This document shows, piece after piece, positions 1-8,585 of a stretch of DNA of 64,000 bases. Origin of the DNA: Lentibacillus siamensis (GTDB taxonomy: Bacteria; Bacillota; Bacilli; Bacillales; Amphibacillaceae); the NCBI RefSeq assembly GCF_039522605.1, contig NZ_BAAADS010000003.1:62001-126000 (forward strand). The letters run 5' to 3'. Position numbers and translations under genes: made by a program. The notes below the pieces were generated by a model. That model did no database searches. It saw only the letters and a list, made by a program, of their open reading frames with translations, and had not been told where the DNA came from. Position 1 is the stretch's first letter, and the number at the start of each line of letters is the position of its first letter.

Positions 1-601
1 CAGCGGCAAGCCCGGCGATATAAACATCATCCAGCTGCAAATAGCGGAGTCCCTTGTCATAAAAAGCTTTAAGTGCGTCTTGGTACGTTTGAATTATGTC
101 TTCTGCATATTTTTCAACATCCGGGTAAATGTCCGGGTTTCGAATACCATCGTTAAAAAACATATTTGGGCTTGGGATTGCAAATTTCACAGCTGCCCGT
201 TCCTGGACAATATCAAGCAGGTCTTGGGTATCCTGTAAAAATGGATGATTTCGATTGAATGAGATTTTTCCAGAATTCCGGACGTTATATTTTTCCGTCT
301 CCTGATCATTGAATGCATAACCCTGTTCAGGTATATATCCTTCAAAGCCGTTTAAATGCTCCATAAAGTCAAGGTGGAACCAGGTTCGGCGGAACTCACC
401 GTCACTGACAGCTTCCAGGCCGGCTTCTATTTGTTTGTCGACTGCCCGTTTGATTTCTTCATTTTCCACATCACGTAATTGTTCCGCAGAAATAGCGCCT
501 TCTTTAAATTCTTTCCTTGCCGCATGCAGCCGATCCGGCCGGAGCAAACTTCCCACCTGGTCTGCACGAAAAGGTGCGTTTGTACTGATTTTAGTCGTCA
601 T
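1..601 (-). CDS. MetE-like 5-methyltetrahydropteroyltriglutamate-homocysteine methyltransferase, N-terminal part
   Basis: The first 200 codons of a cobalamin-independent methionine synthase-like protein of the short YxjG/YxjH type; the rest lies beyond the left edge. The start ATG at 599-601 follows a GGAGG site. The N-terminus carries the family's 'PFRADQVGSLLRP' stretch, then 'DGEFRR' near residue 60 and 'QLDDVYIAGLAA' at the cut end, where family members have a conserved Asp-rich substrate-binding segment. Such proteins transfer a methyl group to homocysteine in the cytoplasm, or act on related thiols; the exact methyl donor of the short forms is uncertain. The SAM riboswitch directly upstream supports a role in methionine supply, because it would switch the gene off when S-adenosylmethionine is plentiful. 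Confidence 0.9.
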   Translation of the reverse strand, partial: MTTKISTNAPFRADQVGSLLRPDRLHAARKEFKEGAISAEQLRDVENEEIKRAVDKQIEAGLEAVSDGEFRRTWFHLDFMEHLNGFEGYIPEQGYAFNDQETEKYNVRNSGKISFNRNHPFLQDTQDLLDIVQERAAVKFAIPSPNMFFNDGIRNPDIYPDVEKYAEDIIQTYQDALKAFYDKGLRYLQLDDVYIAGLAA

Positions 602-639
602 ACCTATTCCTCCTTGTGATGGCAACTGAACCGAAACAT

Positions 640-670
640 AAAAAGGCCTCTTCAAAATAAGAAGAGACCT
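640..670 (-). terminator. Expression-platform terminator of the SAM riboswitch
   Basis: On the minus strand a 10-bp stem (AGGTCTCTTC paired with GAAGAGGCCT) with a TTATTTT loop runs into five T. It lies between the SAM aptamer and the methyltransferase start and would stop transcription when the aptamer holds SAM. Confidence 0.9.
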
Positions 671-692
671 GACTGTTTTAAACATCACTCTT

Positions 693-786
693 CTTATCTT
701 TAAGCATTTTGCTTCTGGAATTAGCACAGTCATGACAACCGATGCTGAGGTTTCAAAGGGCCAGTCCCTCCACCTCTCTGGATAAG
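693..786 (-). promoter_or_regulatory. SAM-I riboswitch (S-box)
   Basis: Read on the minus strand this contains the S-box core: the P1 strand CTTATC, then AGAGAGGTGGAGGGACTGGC, then CCCTTTGAAACC, and a closing GATAAG that pairs with P1. The kink-turn and GAAACC elements are intact. It precedes a terminator and a methionine-metabolism gene, the usual arrangement for SAM-repressed transcription in Bacilli. Confidence 0.95.
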
Positions 787-887
787 ATATTTCGCTATTC
801 AGTTTAATTTAAGTAATACAATACACCTGAAAATTCCAAATGTCAATACGAATTGTTTAGAATGATGCAGGACAAATACGGGCTGAC

Positions 888-978
888 TGGCGGAACAGCG
901 GATATAACGGGAGAAAAAAATATAACGGGAGAACAGCGGATATATCGGGAAAACAGTGGGTCTATAGACGGAACATCG
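888..978. repeat. Short intergenic phrase array (locus 1, ATAACGGGAGAA type)
   Basis: About four imperfect copies of a phrase built on ATATAACGGGAGAA and AACAGCGG follow each other at roughly 18-22-bp steps. The core is kept while the joins vary. The array lies between the SAM-riboswitch gene and the metal-efflux pair, with no convincing reading frame. Six similar arrays with other phrases occur elsewhere in the window. Confidence 0.7.
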
Positions 979-1062
979 AAGAAAAAATATCGATAAAACA
1001 AATTCGCACATATACATGCAGGATCAAATGATTGGATTGAAATGAATCTAGTTTGGCATTTC

Positions 1063-1120
1063 TTGACTTTTTGATGTGTCAATTATAAAATATGAACATA
1101 TACTAATATACACATATATC
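1063..1120 (+). promoter_or_regulatory. Promoter and probable metal-sensor operator for the czrA-like/czcD pair
   Basis: TTGACT at 1063-1068 and TAAAAT at 1086-1091 are separated by 17 bp. Immediately downstream, 1090-1120 is an AT-rich stretch with the inverted repeat ATATG-AA-CATAT and a second related half near 1107-1118, placed where an ArsR/CzrA-type repressor would block the start of transcription. That the neighbouring repressor binds here is inference. Confidence 0.6.
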
Positions 1121-1178
1121 AAGATTAACAATTTGCTGCTAATCAGTCGAATGGAATAGACGAGTGGGGGGATTATAA

Positions 1179-1505
1179 GTGACAGAGGACAATGAAGAAA
1201 AAAACATGGAACCAAAAGATCTGGATGAGGAAACATTGTTTGTAGTTTCACAAACGTTTAAAGCATTGGGAGACCCAACAAGAATCCGGATTTTGCATTT
1301 ATTATTTCAAAATGAATATTCGGTAAACGGAATTGCAGAAGCATTGCATTTGAGACAATCGACTGTTTCGCATCAACTGCGATTCCTGAAAAATCTGCGG
1401 CTTGTAAAATATCGCCGGGAAGGTACAACATTGTACTATTCCCATGACGATGAACATGTGATTAATATTCTGAAGCAAACCATTGACCATGCACTGCACA
1501 GCTGA
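1179..1505 (+). CDS. czrA: ArsR-family metal-sensing repressor, CzrA/SmtB type
   Basis: A 108-residue winged-helix repressor. The helix-turn-helix covers about residues 49-82 ('VNGIAEALHLRQSTVSHQL'). The C-terminal helix carries D91, H93, H104 and H107, which reproduces the D-x-H-x10-H-x2-H alpha-5 site used by CzrA and SmtB to bind zinc or cobalt across the dimer; no alpha-3 Cys-x-Cys site is present. The GTG start at 1179 follows a GGGGG ribosome binding site; an ATG 27 bases downstream lacks one. It is 42 bp ahead of a zinc/cadmium CDF exporter. Expected role: cytoplasmic repressor of this pair, released by zinc. The symbol is by similarity. Confidence 0.88.
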   Translation: MTEDNEEKNMEPKDLDEETLFVVSQTFKALGDPTRIRILHLLFQNEYSVNGIAEALHLRQSTVSHQLRFLKNLRLVKYRREGTTLYYSHDDEHVINILKQTIDHALHS

Positions 1506-1547
1506 TGCAAACTTTTAACGGTACATACTTGTGAGGAGGTTTTGTAA

Positions 1548-2489
1548 ATGGGACACGATCATGGTCACGACCATACACATGGTGCGAACAAAAAGGCGCT
1601 GATGATCAGTTTTATCATTATCACTGTATATATGATCATCGAAGCAGCCGGCGGGTTTATTACCAACAGCCTTGCTTTACTTTCTGATGCTGGCCATATG
1701 CTGAGTGATTCCATATCACTCGGTGTCGGATTGGTTGCTTTTGCTATGGGCGAGAAAGTGGCTAACTACAGTAAGACATATGGATATAAACGGTTTGAAA
1801 TATTGGCGGCGTTTTTTAATGGTGTCACACTAATCGCCATTGCATTATATATTTTTTATGAGGCATTTCAGCGGTTTAGCAGTCCGCATGAAGTCGCGTC
1901 GACCGGTATGCTTATCATTGCCATCATCGGTCTGGTGGTCAACATTGTGGTAGCATGGATCTTAATGCGTGGTGACACCGATGAAAATTTAAACCTGCGG
2001 GCAGCATTTTTACATGTACTCGGTGATTTACTCGGGTCGGTCGGCGCGATAATCGCTGCACTCTTAATTATGTTTTTCAATTGGGGATGGGCTGACCCGC
2101 TGGCAAGTGTCATTGTGGCTGCCTTGGTTCTGATAAGCGGCTGGAGAGTTACAAAAGATGCTGTTCATGTACTCATGGAAGGTACACCAAAAAATGTTGA
2201 ATTGGATGAGGTTATTAATACGATTGAAAATGTTCAAGGCATTCAGGGTATTCATGATCTGCATGTCTGGAGTATTACGAGCGGACAAAATGCATTATCC
2301 TGTCATGCCGTAGTTGATGGGGGTCTCAATATTGAAGAAAGTCAGAAACTGCTCCGGAACATTGAGGAACGATTAGAGCAAAAAGGGATCGGCCATGTAA
2401 CCATTCAGATGGAAAATAAAGAACATCCACATGATGAATCCTTAATGTGCAGTCATGATCATGGCGATACGGCACATGAACACGGATAA
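1548..2489 (+). CDS. czcD: Cation diffusion facilitator, zinc/cadmium/cobalt exporter (CzcD type)
   Basis: A 313-residue CDF antiporter. Six hydrophobic segments fill about residues 15-205, followed by a cytoplasmic domain. The transmembrane metal site is visible as 'LLSDAGHMLSD' in helix 2 (HxxxD pattern) and 'HVLGDLLGS' in helix 5. Both ends are His-rich ('MGHDHGHDHTHG' and 'CSHDHGDTAHEHG'), as in CzcD/ZitB. It exports divalent cations in exchange for protons. The start follows GAGGAGG. It sits directly after the sensor gene and is probably cotranscribed and zinc-inducible. Confidence 0.95.
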   Translation: MGHDHGHDHTHGANKKALMISFIIITVYMIIEAAGGFITNSLALLSDAGHMLSDSISLGVGLVAFAMGEKVANYSKTYGYKRFEILAAFFNGVTLIAIALYIFYEAFQRFSSPHEVASTGMLIIAIIGLVVNIVVAWILMRGDTDENLNLRAAFLHVLGDLLGSVGAIIAALLIMFFNWGWADPLASVIVAALVLISGWRVTKDAVHVLMEGTPKNVELDEVINTIENVQGIQGIHDLHVWSITSGQNALSCHAVVDGGLNIEESQKLLRNIEERLEQKGIGHVTIQMENKEHPHDESLMCSHDHGDTAHEHG

Positions 2490-2560
2490 TCGAAAAACGG
2501 TGAAAAAAACAAAATTGCCGGGATATATTTCTGGGGTGCGGTCTTCAGCGATTGACTGTA

Positions 2561-2585
2561 CACCCTGCCGGCGGTGCTTTTTTAG
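2561..2585 (+). terminator. Weak candidate terminator after czcD
   Basis: CACC...GGTG flanks a GC-rich loop holding the palindrome GCCGGC, followed by TTTTTT. The stem is short, so this is tentative. The rest of the 2490-2845 gap shows nothing else except the promoter of the next gene. Confidence 0.35.
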
Positions 2586-2790
2586 CAAAAATAATACTTT
2601 CTAAGTGCAACCAAGTTTTTTAACGGGGTAGTCTTGTTCTAAATGCCGTGATTCCGACGTAGAATTCAGCAATCAATCCCTTCAAATTCTAATTCAGTAG
2701 GTTTCACGATTTGTAACTTATTTTCAGGTGAAATTCAAGGTCTTTTCGGAAAAAAATCCAGATAAATTTTTCGCTGTTATCTTCTAAAAG

Positions 2791-2820
2791 TTGACAAATT
2801 ACACTATAATAGAATTATAA
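2791..2820 (+). promoter_or_regulatory. Promoter of the DUF4015 gene
   Basis: TTGACA at 2791-2796 is followed 18 bp later by TTATAA at 2815-2820. A closer TATAAT at 2805-2810 is too near to pair with this -35. Confidence 0.5.
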
Positions 2821-2845
2821 CTTTGTATAGGAGATTGATAGAAAA

Positions 2846-4063
2846 ATGGGGAAAAAACAGCTGATAATGTTGGCATGTGCTGGAGTTCTCCTCATCGGAA
2901 TGGCATCTGTGATGCTGATTACGGAACAATCCAGCGGGGAAGAGATACACCGCGCAAGCATGCATAAGGAACGGCATACAAGTGTCGAAACCATTGCACT
3001 GGAGAATAAAATGCAGCGATTTACATATGATTCCGGTTTTACGTTTGACTACCCTGATGCTGTAAGAGGGATTTATGTTACAGGTCATTCTGCCGGCGGA
3101 AGCAGAATGAAAGAGCTGATCAATCTCGTGGAAACAACCGAATTGAACACAATGGTTATTGACATAAAGGAAGGTCACGGTAATTTGACATTTAAGCCTG
3201 AGGGCTCCAAGTATGCGGACATTGGTAAAAATTATATTAATGATCCCAGAAAATTATTGAAAAAACTTGAGAAGAAAGGCATTTATCCAATTGCGCGAAT
3301 TGTTGTCTTTAAAGATTCCTTACTTGCGAAAAAACATCCGAAGTGGTCGTTTACGAAAAATGGGGAAGTATGGACAAATGGAAAAGGTGAAGCATTTGTG
3401 AGCCCATTCCAGAAAGAAGTATGGGAATATAATGTGGAAATTGCTAAAATGGCAGCTGAAATGGGTTTTCAGGAGATTCAGTTTGACTATGTACGTTTCC
3501 CTGAAGGTTTTGAGGATTATGACGATGAGCTGCAATACAACCAGGGCGACTATAAGAATGCTGATGTAAAAAATGTTCAGCGGCGCGTAAAGGCCGTTAC
3601 TGATTTTGTCGAGTATGCCAACAAAGAACTGGAATATTACGATGTCGATGTTTCGGTGGATATATTCGGATATGCCGCAACCGTTCCGCAAACAGCAGGC
3701 ATTGGCCAGGACTTTTCCAATATTGCCAGCAATGTTGATGTGATTTCATCGATGATTTATCCAAGCCACTGGACATCTTATTTTGGGATTGATTTTCCTG
3801 ACAAACATCCATATAAACTCGTTTCGGAATATGCAAAAGTGGAAAACAAGGTACTTGGCAAGTTGAAAAATCCACCAACATCCCGTCCATGGATTCAGGA
3901 CTTTGAAGCACCGTGGCTCTATAGCGGATCACCGACACAGTACGGAAAGGCGGAAGTGGAAGCACAGATTCGTGCATTGAACGAACATGGAATTAATGAA
4001 TTTTTGCTTTGGAATGCCGGCAACTCATATACAGAAAATGTTGACTACACACCGCAAAATTAA
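2846..4063 (+). CDS. Exported putative glycoside hydrolase (DUF4015 family)
   Basis: A 405-residue protein with an N-terminal signal anchor (residues 5-25, hydrophobic after MGKKQ) and a single large domain from about residue 70. The domain matches the DUF4015/COG1306 putative glycosidases, predicted TIM barrels: 'VRGIYVTGHSAGG', 'VIDIKEGHG', 'PIARIVVFKD', 'IQFDYVRFPEG' (a plausible acidic active-site strand) and 'SMIYPSHW'. The substrate is unknown; cell-wall or exopolysaccharide glycans are plausible because the protein faces outward. The start follows TAGGAG. It is a single-gene unit with its own promoter and terminator. Confidence 0.8.
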   Translation: MGKKQLIMLACAGVLLIGMASVMLITEQSSGEEIHRASMHKERHTSVETIALENKMQRFTYDSGFTFDYPDAVRGIYVTGHSAGGSRMKELINLVETTELNTMVIDIKEGHGNLTFKPEGSKYADIGKNYINDPRKLLKKLEKKGIYPIARIVVFKDSLLAKKHPKWSFTKNGEVWTNGKGEAFVSPFQKEVWEYNVEIAKMAAEMGFQEIQFDYVRFPEGFEDYDDELQYNQGDYKNADVKNVQRRVKAVTDFVEYANKELEYYDVDVSVDIFGYAATVPQTAGIGQDFSNIASNVDVISSMIYPSHWTSYFGIDFPDKHPYKLVSEYAKVENKVLGKLKNPPTSRPWIQDFEAPWLYSGSPTQYGKAEVEAQIRALNEHGINEFLLWNAGNSYTENVDYTPQN

Positions 4064-4068
4064 TGGCA

Positions 4069-4104
4069 AAACCGGTCCCATCATAGCATGAGGGCCGGTT
4101 TTTC
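4069..4104 (+). terminator. Rho-independent terminator
   Basis: AACCGG and CCGGTT, with inner CCC and GGG, form a hairpin followed by a T run directly after the DUF4015 stop codon. Confidence 0.85.
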
Positions 4105-4110
4105 TGCTGC

Positions 4111-4521
4111 CAGGAAATTAAAAAATTTTGTACATGACGATAATTCACTTGCTCCTAATCAGCCACGTCCAGCTCCAGCGCCCAGCGACTAGCAGTGAAC
4201 TTGGTGGGACAGGCATTTAGCGCAGTCCCAAACTTCACACTTCCTCACTACGATAAAGAAGACTTGCCGACTGGTGAAACCAGAGGCTTAGTTGCCCTTA
4301 TACCCTTGTGGTGAAAGTCAACATCGGTTCGAAGTTTAAGGCAGGCCGACTAAAACCGGCCTCCCGCGCCAACGTCGGCACACCCCTATGAAGGGGCGTG
4401 TTTCCTTTATCTCATTTAAGGAAGATCGGCTAACACCGCCGCTTTGCGCGGCAACGCCGACCCACACTAAATGGCAGGGCGCAGTTTGTACGTTGCTGAA
4501 CGGTCGCTTCCGCTTTTGTTC
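4111..4521 (+). repeat. Dispersed mosaic intergenic repeat, copy A (long form)
   Basis: About 410 bp sharing long near-identical blocks with 11055-11263, 14050-14475 and 41122-41178. It opens with 'GCTCCTAATCAGCCACGTCC' and closes with 'CGCTTCCGCTTTTGTTC'. Internal modules form hairpins, for example GTGGGAC...GTCCCA, ACACCCCTatgaAGGGGCGTGT and GCCGCtttGCGCGGC. The small open frames inside it on both strands lack ribosome binding sites and are not called. No transposase or terminal inverted repeat is present. It resembles dispersed repeats seen in many Bacillaceae, but I cannot attach an established name. Confidence 0.85.
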
Positions 4522-4734
4522 CTTGCCAGCTTCAACGCAGTGCTTCATCTCCCGGCGTGTATATCCATGAATTACTGCTTAGTTCCAATATAACAACGCT
4601 GCAGGCTGCTTATTATGTTTGAAATTGAAAAAATCGGGTATAGTAAAAATAGTGTACAGGGATGATGCTGATTTAACAAAACGTAATTTTTCCGTTATAA
4701 TATGAAAGTCAAAAAATTTTTAAGGAGTAGATGT

Positions 4735-5328
4735 ATGAATTGGTATGAGAAGTTAAGTAAATATTTCCCTGTGGAAGAAATGAAATCCAAGGAACATATG
4801 GACATGCTATTGAAAGAAAAAGGGGATGTATATTATAAGGATGAAGGGAAGTATCATGTATTGATGTATGCTGAATTTGATACGTTCATCTTTATTGATT
4901 ATGTATATGTTTCATCCAAATCAAGAGGACAGGGAATTGGTCATAAATTGATTGAGAAATTAAAAGAACATAATAAGCCAATCATCCTTGAGGTTGAACC
5001 AGTTGATTATGATGATACAGATACTGGAAAAAGACTTCATTTTTATAAACGCGAAGGATTTACCCACGCTCAATATATTGACTATAATCGCCGCTCACTG
5101 GCTACTAATGAGGAAACTCCAATGGAAATCCTGTATTGGTCTCCAAATGACGAATCAGAAGAAGAAATTTACCAGCGAATGAAACAAATGTATGAGGATA
5201 TTCATACGTATAAAGATGAAGAAATATACGGAAAAGCCTATCAGCCTGTCGATGAAGTGCTGAGTTACGACGAGAATCGTGATTCCAACGATATTTTTGA
5301 TGCAATTCAGGCATCTGAAAAAGCGTAA
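4735..5328 (+). CDS. yjbC: GNAT-family acetyltransferase YjbC
   Basis: A 197-residue GNAT protein. The acetyl-CoA loop is visible as 'SKSRGQGIGHKLIEKL' near residues 62-77, after the strand 'TFIFIDYVYV'. The C-terminal 60 residues are acidic and helical. I place the start at the ATG at 4735, seven bases after TAAGGAG, rather than at an in-frame ATG 33 bases upstream with no site. In B. subtilis yjbC sits immediately before spx, as here, and is coexpressed with it in stress. The acetyl acceptor is unknown. Confidence 0.85.
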   Translation: MNWYEKLSKYFPVEEMKSKEHMDMLLKEKGDVYYKDEGKYHVLMYAEFDTFIFIDYVYVSSKSRGQGIGHKLIEKLKEHNKPIILEVEPVDYDDTDTGKRLHFYKREGFTHAQYIDYNRRSLATNEETPMEILYWSPNDESEEEIYQRMKQMYEDIHTYKDEEIYGKAYQPVDEVLSYDENRDSNDIFDAIQASEKA

Positions 5329-5335
5329 CACTGAC

Positions 5336-5370
5336 AGCCTCTTGTTTCTTTCCGTCCAAGGGGCTGATTT
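5336..5370 (+). terminator. Possible weak terminator after yjbC
   Basis: AGCCTCTTG pairs with CAAGGGGCT (one wobble) across a 12-base loop, followed by GATTTAA rather than a clean T run. Some read-through into spx would be expected. Confidence 0.4.
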
Positions 5371-5524
5371 AATGGCAAACAAGGAATGGATATGGCGATT
5401 TTCTTAATTATTTTCAATTAGGGATGTTTAATTAATAGGAAATAGGGAATCTTACAAAGTAAAGATAACCTTTTATGAACAATCGATTTTTCACGAAATT
5501 TCCACAGAATTACCTATCTTTTAC

Positions 5525-5554
5525 TTGACAATTATAGTATACTGTACATATAGG
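5525..5554 (+). promoter_or_regulatory. Candidate promoter for spx
   Basis: A consensus TTGACA at 5525-5530 is followed by AT-rich -10 candidates (CATATA at 5547 or TATAGG at 5549), about 85 bp before the spx start. The exact -10 is uncertain. Confidence 0.5.
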
Positions 5555-5637
5555 TTATTTAAACTTATTTTAATCTGATAAGTTGTTAAAAGTTCCAGAA
5601 ATGACTATACATTCTTTAGATTGAGGAGTGAAGTTTA

Positions 5638-6033
5638 ATGGTAACACTTTATACCTCACCAAGTTGTACATCTTGCAGAAAAGCAAAAGCGTGGTTGGAA
5701 GAACATGATATTCCGTTTAATGAACGCAATATTTTCTCTGAACCACTGACTTTAACTGAAATTAAAGAAATATTACGGATGACTGAAGATGGAACTGATG
5801 AGATTATTTCAACACGTTCAAAGGTTTTTCAAAAGCTTGATGTCAATATTGATCAGCTGCCAATGAAAGATTTATTCCGTCTGATTCAGCAAAATCCGGG
5901 ATTGTTGCGCAGGCCGATTATTCTTGATGAAAAACGCTTGCAGGTCGGCTATAACGAAGATGAAATCCGCAGGTTCCTGCCAAGAACGGTAAGAACATTT
6001 CAATTGCGGGAAGCACAACGTATGGTAAACTAA
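5638..6033 (+). CDS. spx: Transcriptional regulator Spx
   Basis: A 131-residue ArsC-family protein nearly identical to B. subtilis Spx. The redox switch C10-x-x-C13 ('PSCTSCRK') is intact, as is the 'STRSKVFQKL' region that contacts the RNA polymerase alpha subunit. Spx binds alpha-CTD and redirects transcription to thiol-stress genes when the disulfide forms. In B. subtilis its level is set by ClpXP with the adaptor YjbH, whose gene lies at 13083-13982. The C-terminus reads 'EAQRMVN' where B. subtilis ends in LAN, the degron needed for ClpXP, so the last residues are partly changed. The start follows GAGGAG. Confidence 0.97.
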   Translation: MVTLYTSPSCTSCRKAKAWLEEHDIPFNERNIFSEPLTLTEIKEILRMTEDGTDEIISTRSKVFQKLDVNIDQLPMKDLFRLIQQNPGLLRRPIILDEKRLQVGYNEDEIRRFLPRTVRTFQLREAQRMVN

Positions 6034-6067
6034 TCGGGTAAAAGATGTAAACTTATCAAAAAAATTT

Positions 6068-6106
6068 AAAGCGCAGATCCTTGAAAAAGCCGGTCTGCGC
6101 TTTTTT
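6068..6106 (+). terminator. Terminator of spx
   Basis: AAAGCGCAGA and TCTGCGCTTT form a long stem followed by a T run, 35 bp after the spx stop codon. Confidence 0.9.
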
Positions 6107-6334
6107 ATTCAATAATAGTGACAATCTGACCGATATCATTTAAAATAGAAAATTAATAATTGGATTATAGGCATATAAATTTTCAAAACTGCTGCTGATA
6201 TCATACAATTATTATATAGAAATAAAAATGGTTATGATCTGATTAAAATGGGAACATGAAATTATAGATGGGCGATATGGGGAAGCAGTCTCTTCCACCA
6301 AACTTCAGCTTTAAAAAGAAGGGAGAGAAAAAGG

Positions 6335-7039
6335 ATGGAAATAGAGCGCATAAATGAGAACACCGTAAAATTTTATATTTCCTATATCGATATTGAAGAT
6401 CGCGGCTTTGAACGCGAGGAGATTTGGTATAACCGGGAACGCAGTGAACAGCTATTTTGGCAGATGATGGATGAAGTCAATTATAAAGAGGACTTTAATG
6501 TTGATGGGCCGTTGTGGATTCAGGTGCAGGCAATGGATAAAGGATTGGAAATTGTCGTTACAAAGGCACAGGTATCGAAAAACGGTGAGAATATAGAACT
6601 GCCAACTGAGAATGGAAGTACCATTGATATTTCTGTTGATGATAAAATTGAAGATATGCTGGATGATAAATTCGGTGAAAATAAAGGAAAATCCGCAAAA
6701 AGTGACAATGAAGACGAGGATGGCAATTTGTCACTCATTGTAAAATTTGATGACTTTGAAGACGTCATTCAGCTCAGTCATTATTTTGACGGATTCGATG
6801 AAGAAATTGAAAACAGTTTGTTTCATTATAAAGATGACTACTATCTGTTTGTGGAATTTACCAGAGATGAAGATGATGATGACGATCGTCAGGAAGATTT
6901 ACTCAGCCAGATCTTCGAATTTGCACATGACACAGATGTAACGGTTCATTTGCTTGAGGAATACGGTAAACAGATTTTTGCTGATAATACACTCAGTCAG
7001 GTACGTAATCATTTTCCTGCTACTATTGGGCGCTCATAA
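6335..7039 (+). CDS. mecA: Adaptor protein MecA
   Basis: A 234-residue MecA. The N-terminal substrate-binding domain starts 'MEIERINENTVKFYISYIDI'. A low-complexity acidic linker lies at about 110-130, and the C-terminal ClpC-binding domain at about 130-225 ('LIVKFDDFEDVIQLS', 'DDYYLFVEF'). MecA recruits substrates such as ComK to ClpCP and activates ClpC assembly, which restrains competence. The start follows AGGGAG. It lies between spx and coiA, as in B. subtilis. The 265 bp between mecA and coiA carries no frame with a ribosome binding site. Confidence 0.96.
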   Translation: MEIERINENTVKFYISYIDIEDRGFEREEIWYNRERSEQLFWQMMDEVNYKEDFNVDGPLWIQVQAMDKGLEIVVTKAQVSKNGENIELPTENGSTIDISVDDKIEDMLDDKFGENKGKSAKSDNEDEDGNLSLIVKFDDFEDVIQLSHYFDGFDEEIENSLFHYKDDYYLFVEFTRDEDDDDDRQEDLLSQIFEFAHDTDVTVHLLEEYGKQIFADNTLSQVRNHFPATIGRS

Positions 7040-7304
7040 TCGGGTGTCTATTTTTTTTGCCTTCGTTACGATGGACTTGTTGTGAACAAACACTATCGCT
7101 AAGTGGAAACAGGAGTTCTTCAAATATCATCAATCCCCATCGCGCCAGACATCAACCGGTTCGAGTCAACCACCAATTGCACCACACCAACCATCCATCA
7201 TACCGAGTCAATCCCATCTATTTCAATATTACCTTCGAAAAAGCAGGAGAAAACGCCTCTCGTGTCGAATATAGAAGAAGTAAGAAAAGAGGGGGTATCC
7301 ATAA

Positions 7305-8489
7305 ATGCTGCAAGCAAAAATGAACGATGGAACACTTGTGACACTTGCTTTACTGACAAAGCAGGAAATTACACAATTAAAAGGTAAACAGCAGTGGTTC
7401 CAGTGTCCTGTATGCGACGACCCGGTGATCATAAAGGCGGGGCAGAAAATGGTTCCGCATTTTGCACACCGCTCGAAGCAAAATTGTCCATCGTCGGAAG
7501 GCGGGGAAGGGGCATACCATGAGAAAGGAAAACTGCTTCTTTATAAATGGCTGCAAAACCAGCAGCTTGATGTCCAATTGGAAGCATTTCTCCCGGAAAT
7601 TATGCAGCGGCCGGATATTCTTTTGCGGGTAAATAACCGAGTGCTGGCAATTGAGTATCAATGTGCACGAATATCCGCTGAACAGGTGCATAAGCGGAAT
7701 GAAGGTTACCGGCGGGCTGGAATCATTCCCATTTGGATACTCGGTGCAATCAGATTGGAGCGCCGGGGACAACATCAGCTGAAACTGGATTCTTTTCATC
7801 TGCAATTTATTCATCAATTTTCTCCTGAATTTCCACTGACATTGTTCTTCTTTTGTCCGGAATCCCTTCAATTTATTTCCTGTCAGGATTTGTTCTTCAC
7901 CACCACTAACAGGGCGATAGGGAAAATTCTTATACGTCAGTTGAATCGAATGCGTTTTACGGATGTGTTTCATAAGCAGTCTTTTTCAAACCGGGAAATT
8001 ACCCGATTATGGAATTTTGAAAAACGAAAAATAAGATTAAGAGCTGTAAATAGACTGTATGGAAGAGAAATGACATGGCATCAGTGGCTATACTTAAAAG
8101 GAACCCATAAAGAACATTTGCCATCCGTTGTTTATTTGCCGATCCGCGGACAGGTATTGATGAAAACCCCGCCATGGGATTGGCAGAGCCGCATATGTCT
8201 GGATATTATTGAACCAGCAGCAACTGGTGCAGCCATAACTGTTGCCAAGTGTAAAAGGCTGTTACGAAGCCATCTTATCCGTCCAGAATACTTCTCCTTG
8301 CTCACTTCAGTCGAAAACCCCATCAGCCAATATCTTCAACTGCTTGTCAAGCTGCAAGTGATCACACAAAACTCCACTCATATTTTCACAAAAAAGAATC
8401 CGCTTCCTTTTCATAAACATGTTGAGGAGGCATTGCTGGGCGATGAGCAATTGATGGAACGGCTATGTACAAACAAAATAGAAGCATGA
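7305..8489 (+). CDS. coiA: Competence protein CoiA
   Basis: A 394-residue CoiA-like protein. The N-terminal part has a probable zinc-binding element with C34, C37, H52, H55 and C61, followed by a restriction-endonuclease-like core: E73, 'RPDILL' (D104) and 'IEYQC' (E117-x-Q119), the expected PD-(D/E)xK-type pattern. The C-terminal half is helical and less conserved. CoiA is induced in competence and acts on incoming single-stranded DNA during transformation; its biochemical activity is not settled. The start follows GAGGGGG. It sits between mecA and pepF. Competence itself cannot be inferred from this gene alone. Confidence 0.92.
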   Translation: MLQAKMNDGTLVTLALLTKQEITQLKGKQQWFQCPVCDDPVIIKAGQKMVPHFAHRSKQNCPSSEGGEGAYHEKGKLLLYKWLQNQQLDVQLEAFLPEIMQRPDILLRVNNRVLAIEYQCARISAEQVHKRNEGYRRAGIIPIWILGAIRLERRGQHQLKLDSFHLQFIHQFSPEFPLTLFFFCPESLQFISCQDLFFTTTNRAIGKILIRQLNRMRFTDVFHKQSFSNREITRLWNFEKRKIRLRAVNRLYGREMTWHQWLYLKGTHKEHLPSVVYLPIRGQVLMKTPPWDWQSRICLDIIEPAATGAAITVAKCKRLLRSHLIRPEYFSLLTSVENPISQYLQLLVKLQVITQNSTHIFTKKNPLPFHKHVEEALLGDEQLMERLCTNKIEA

Positions 8490-8585
8490 TAACCGGCAAT
8501 TTCGTTATACTAAATAGAAGGAAGGAATTTTTTCCTCAATGCAGAAGTAGTATAGAGAGTTGATTTATTAAGGAGGACGATAATT

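Noticed and set aside
4336..4570. Open frames on both strands inside repeat copy A
   Set aside because: They lie wholly in the mosaic repeat, lack ribosome binding sites, and the matching frames are broken in copies B and C.
7057..7387. Two overlapping frames between mecA and coiA
   Set aside because: No ribosome binding site, low-complexity Ser/Thr/His/Pro composition, and they run into coiA in another frame.
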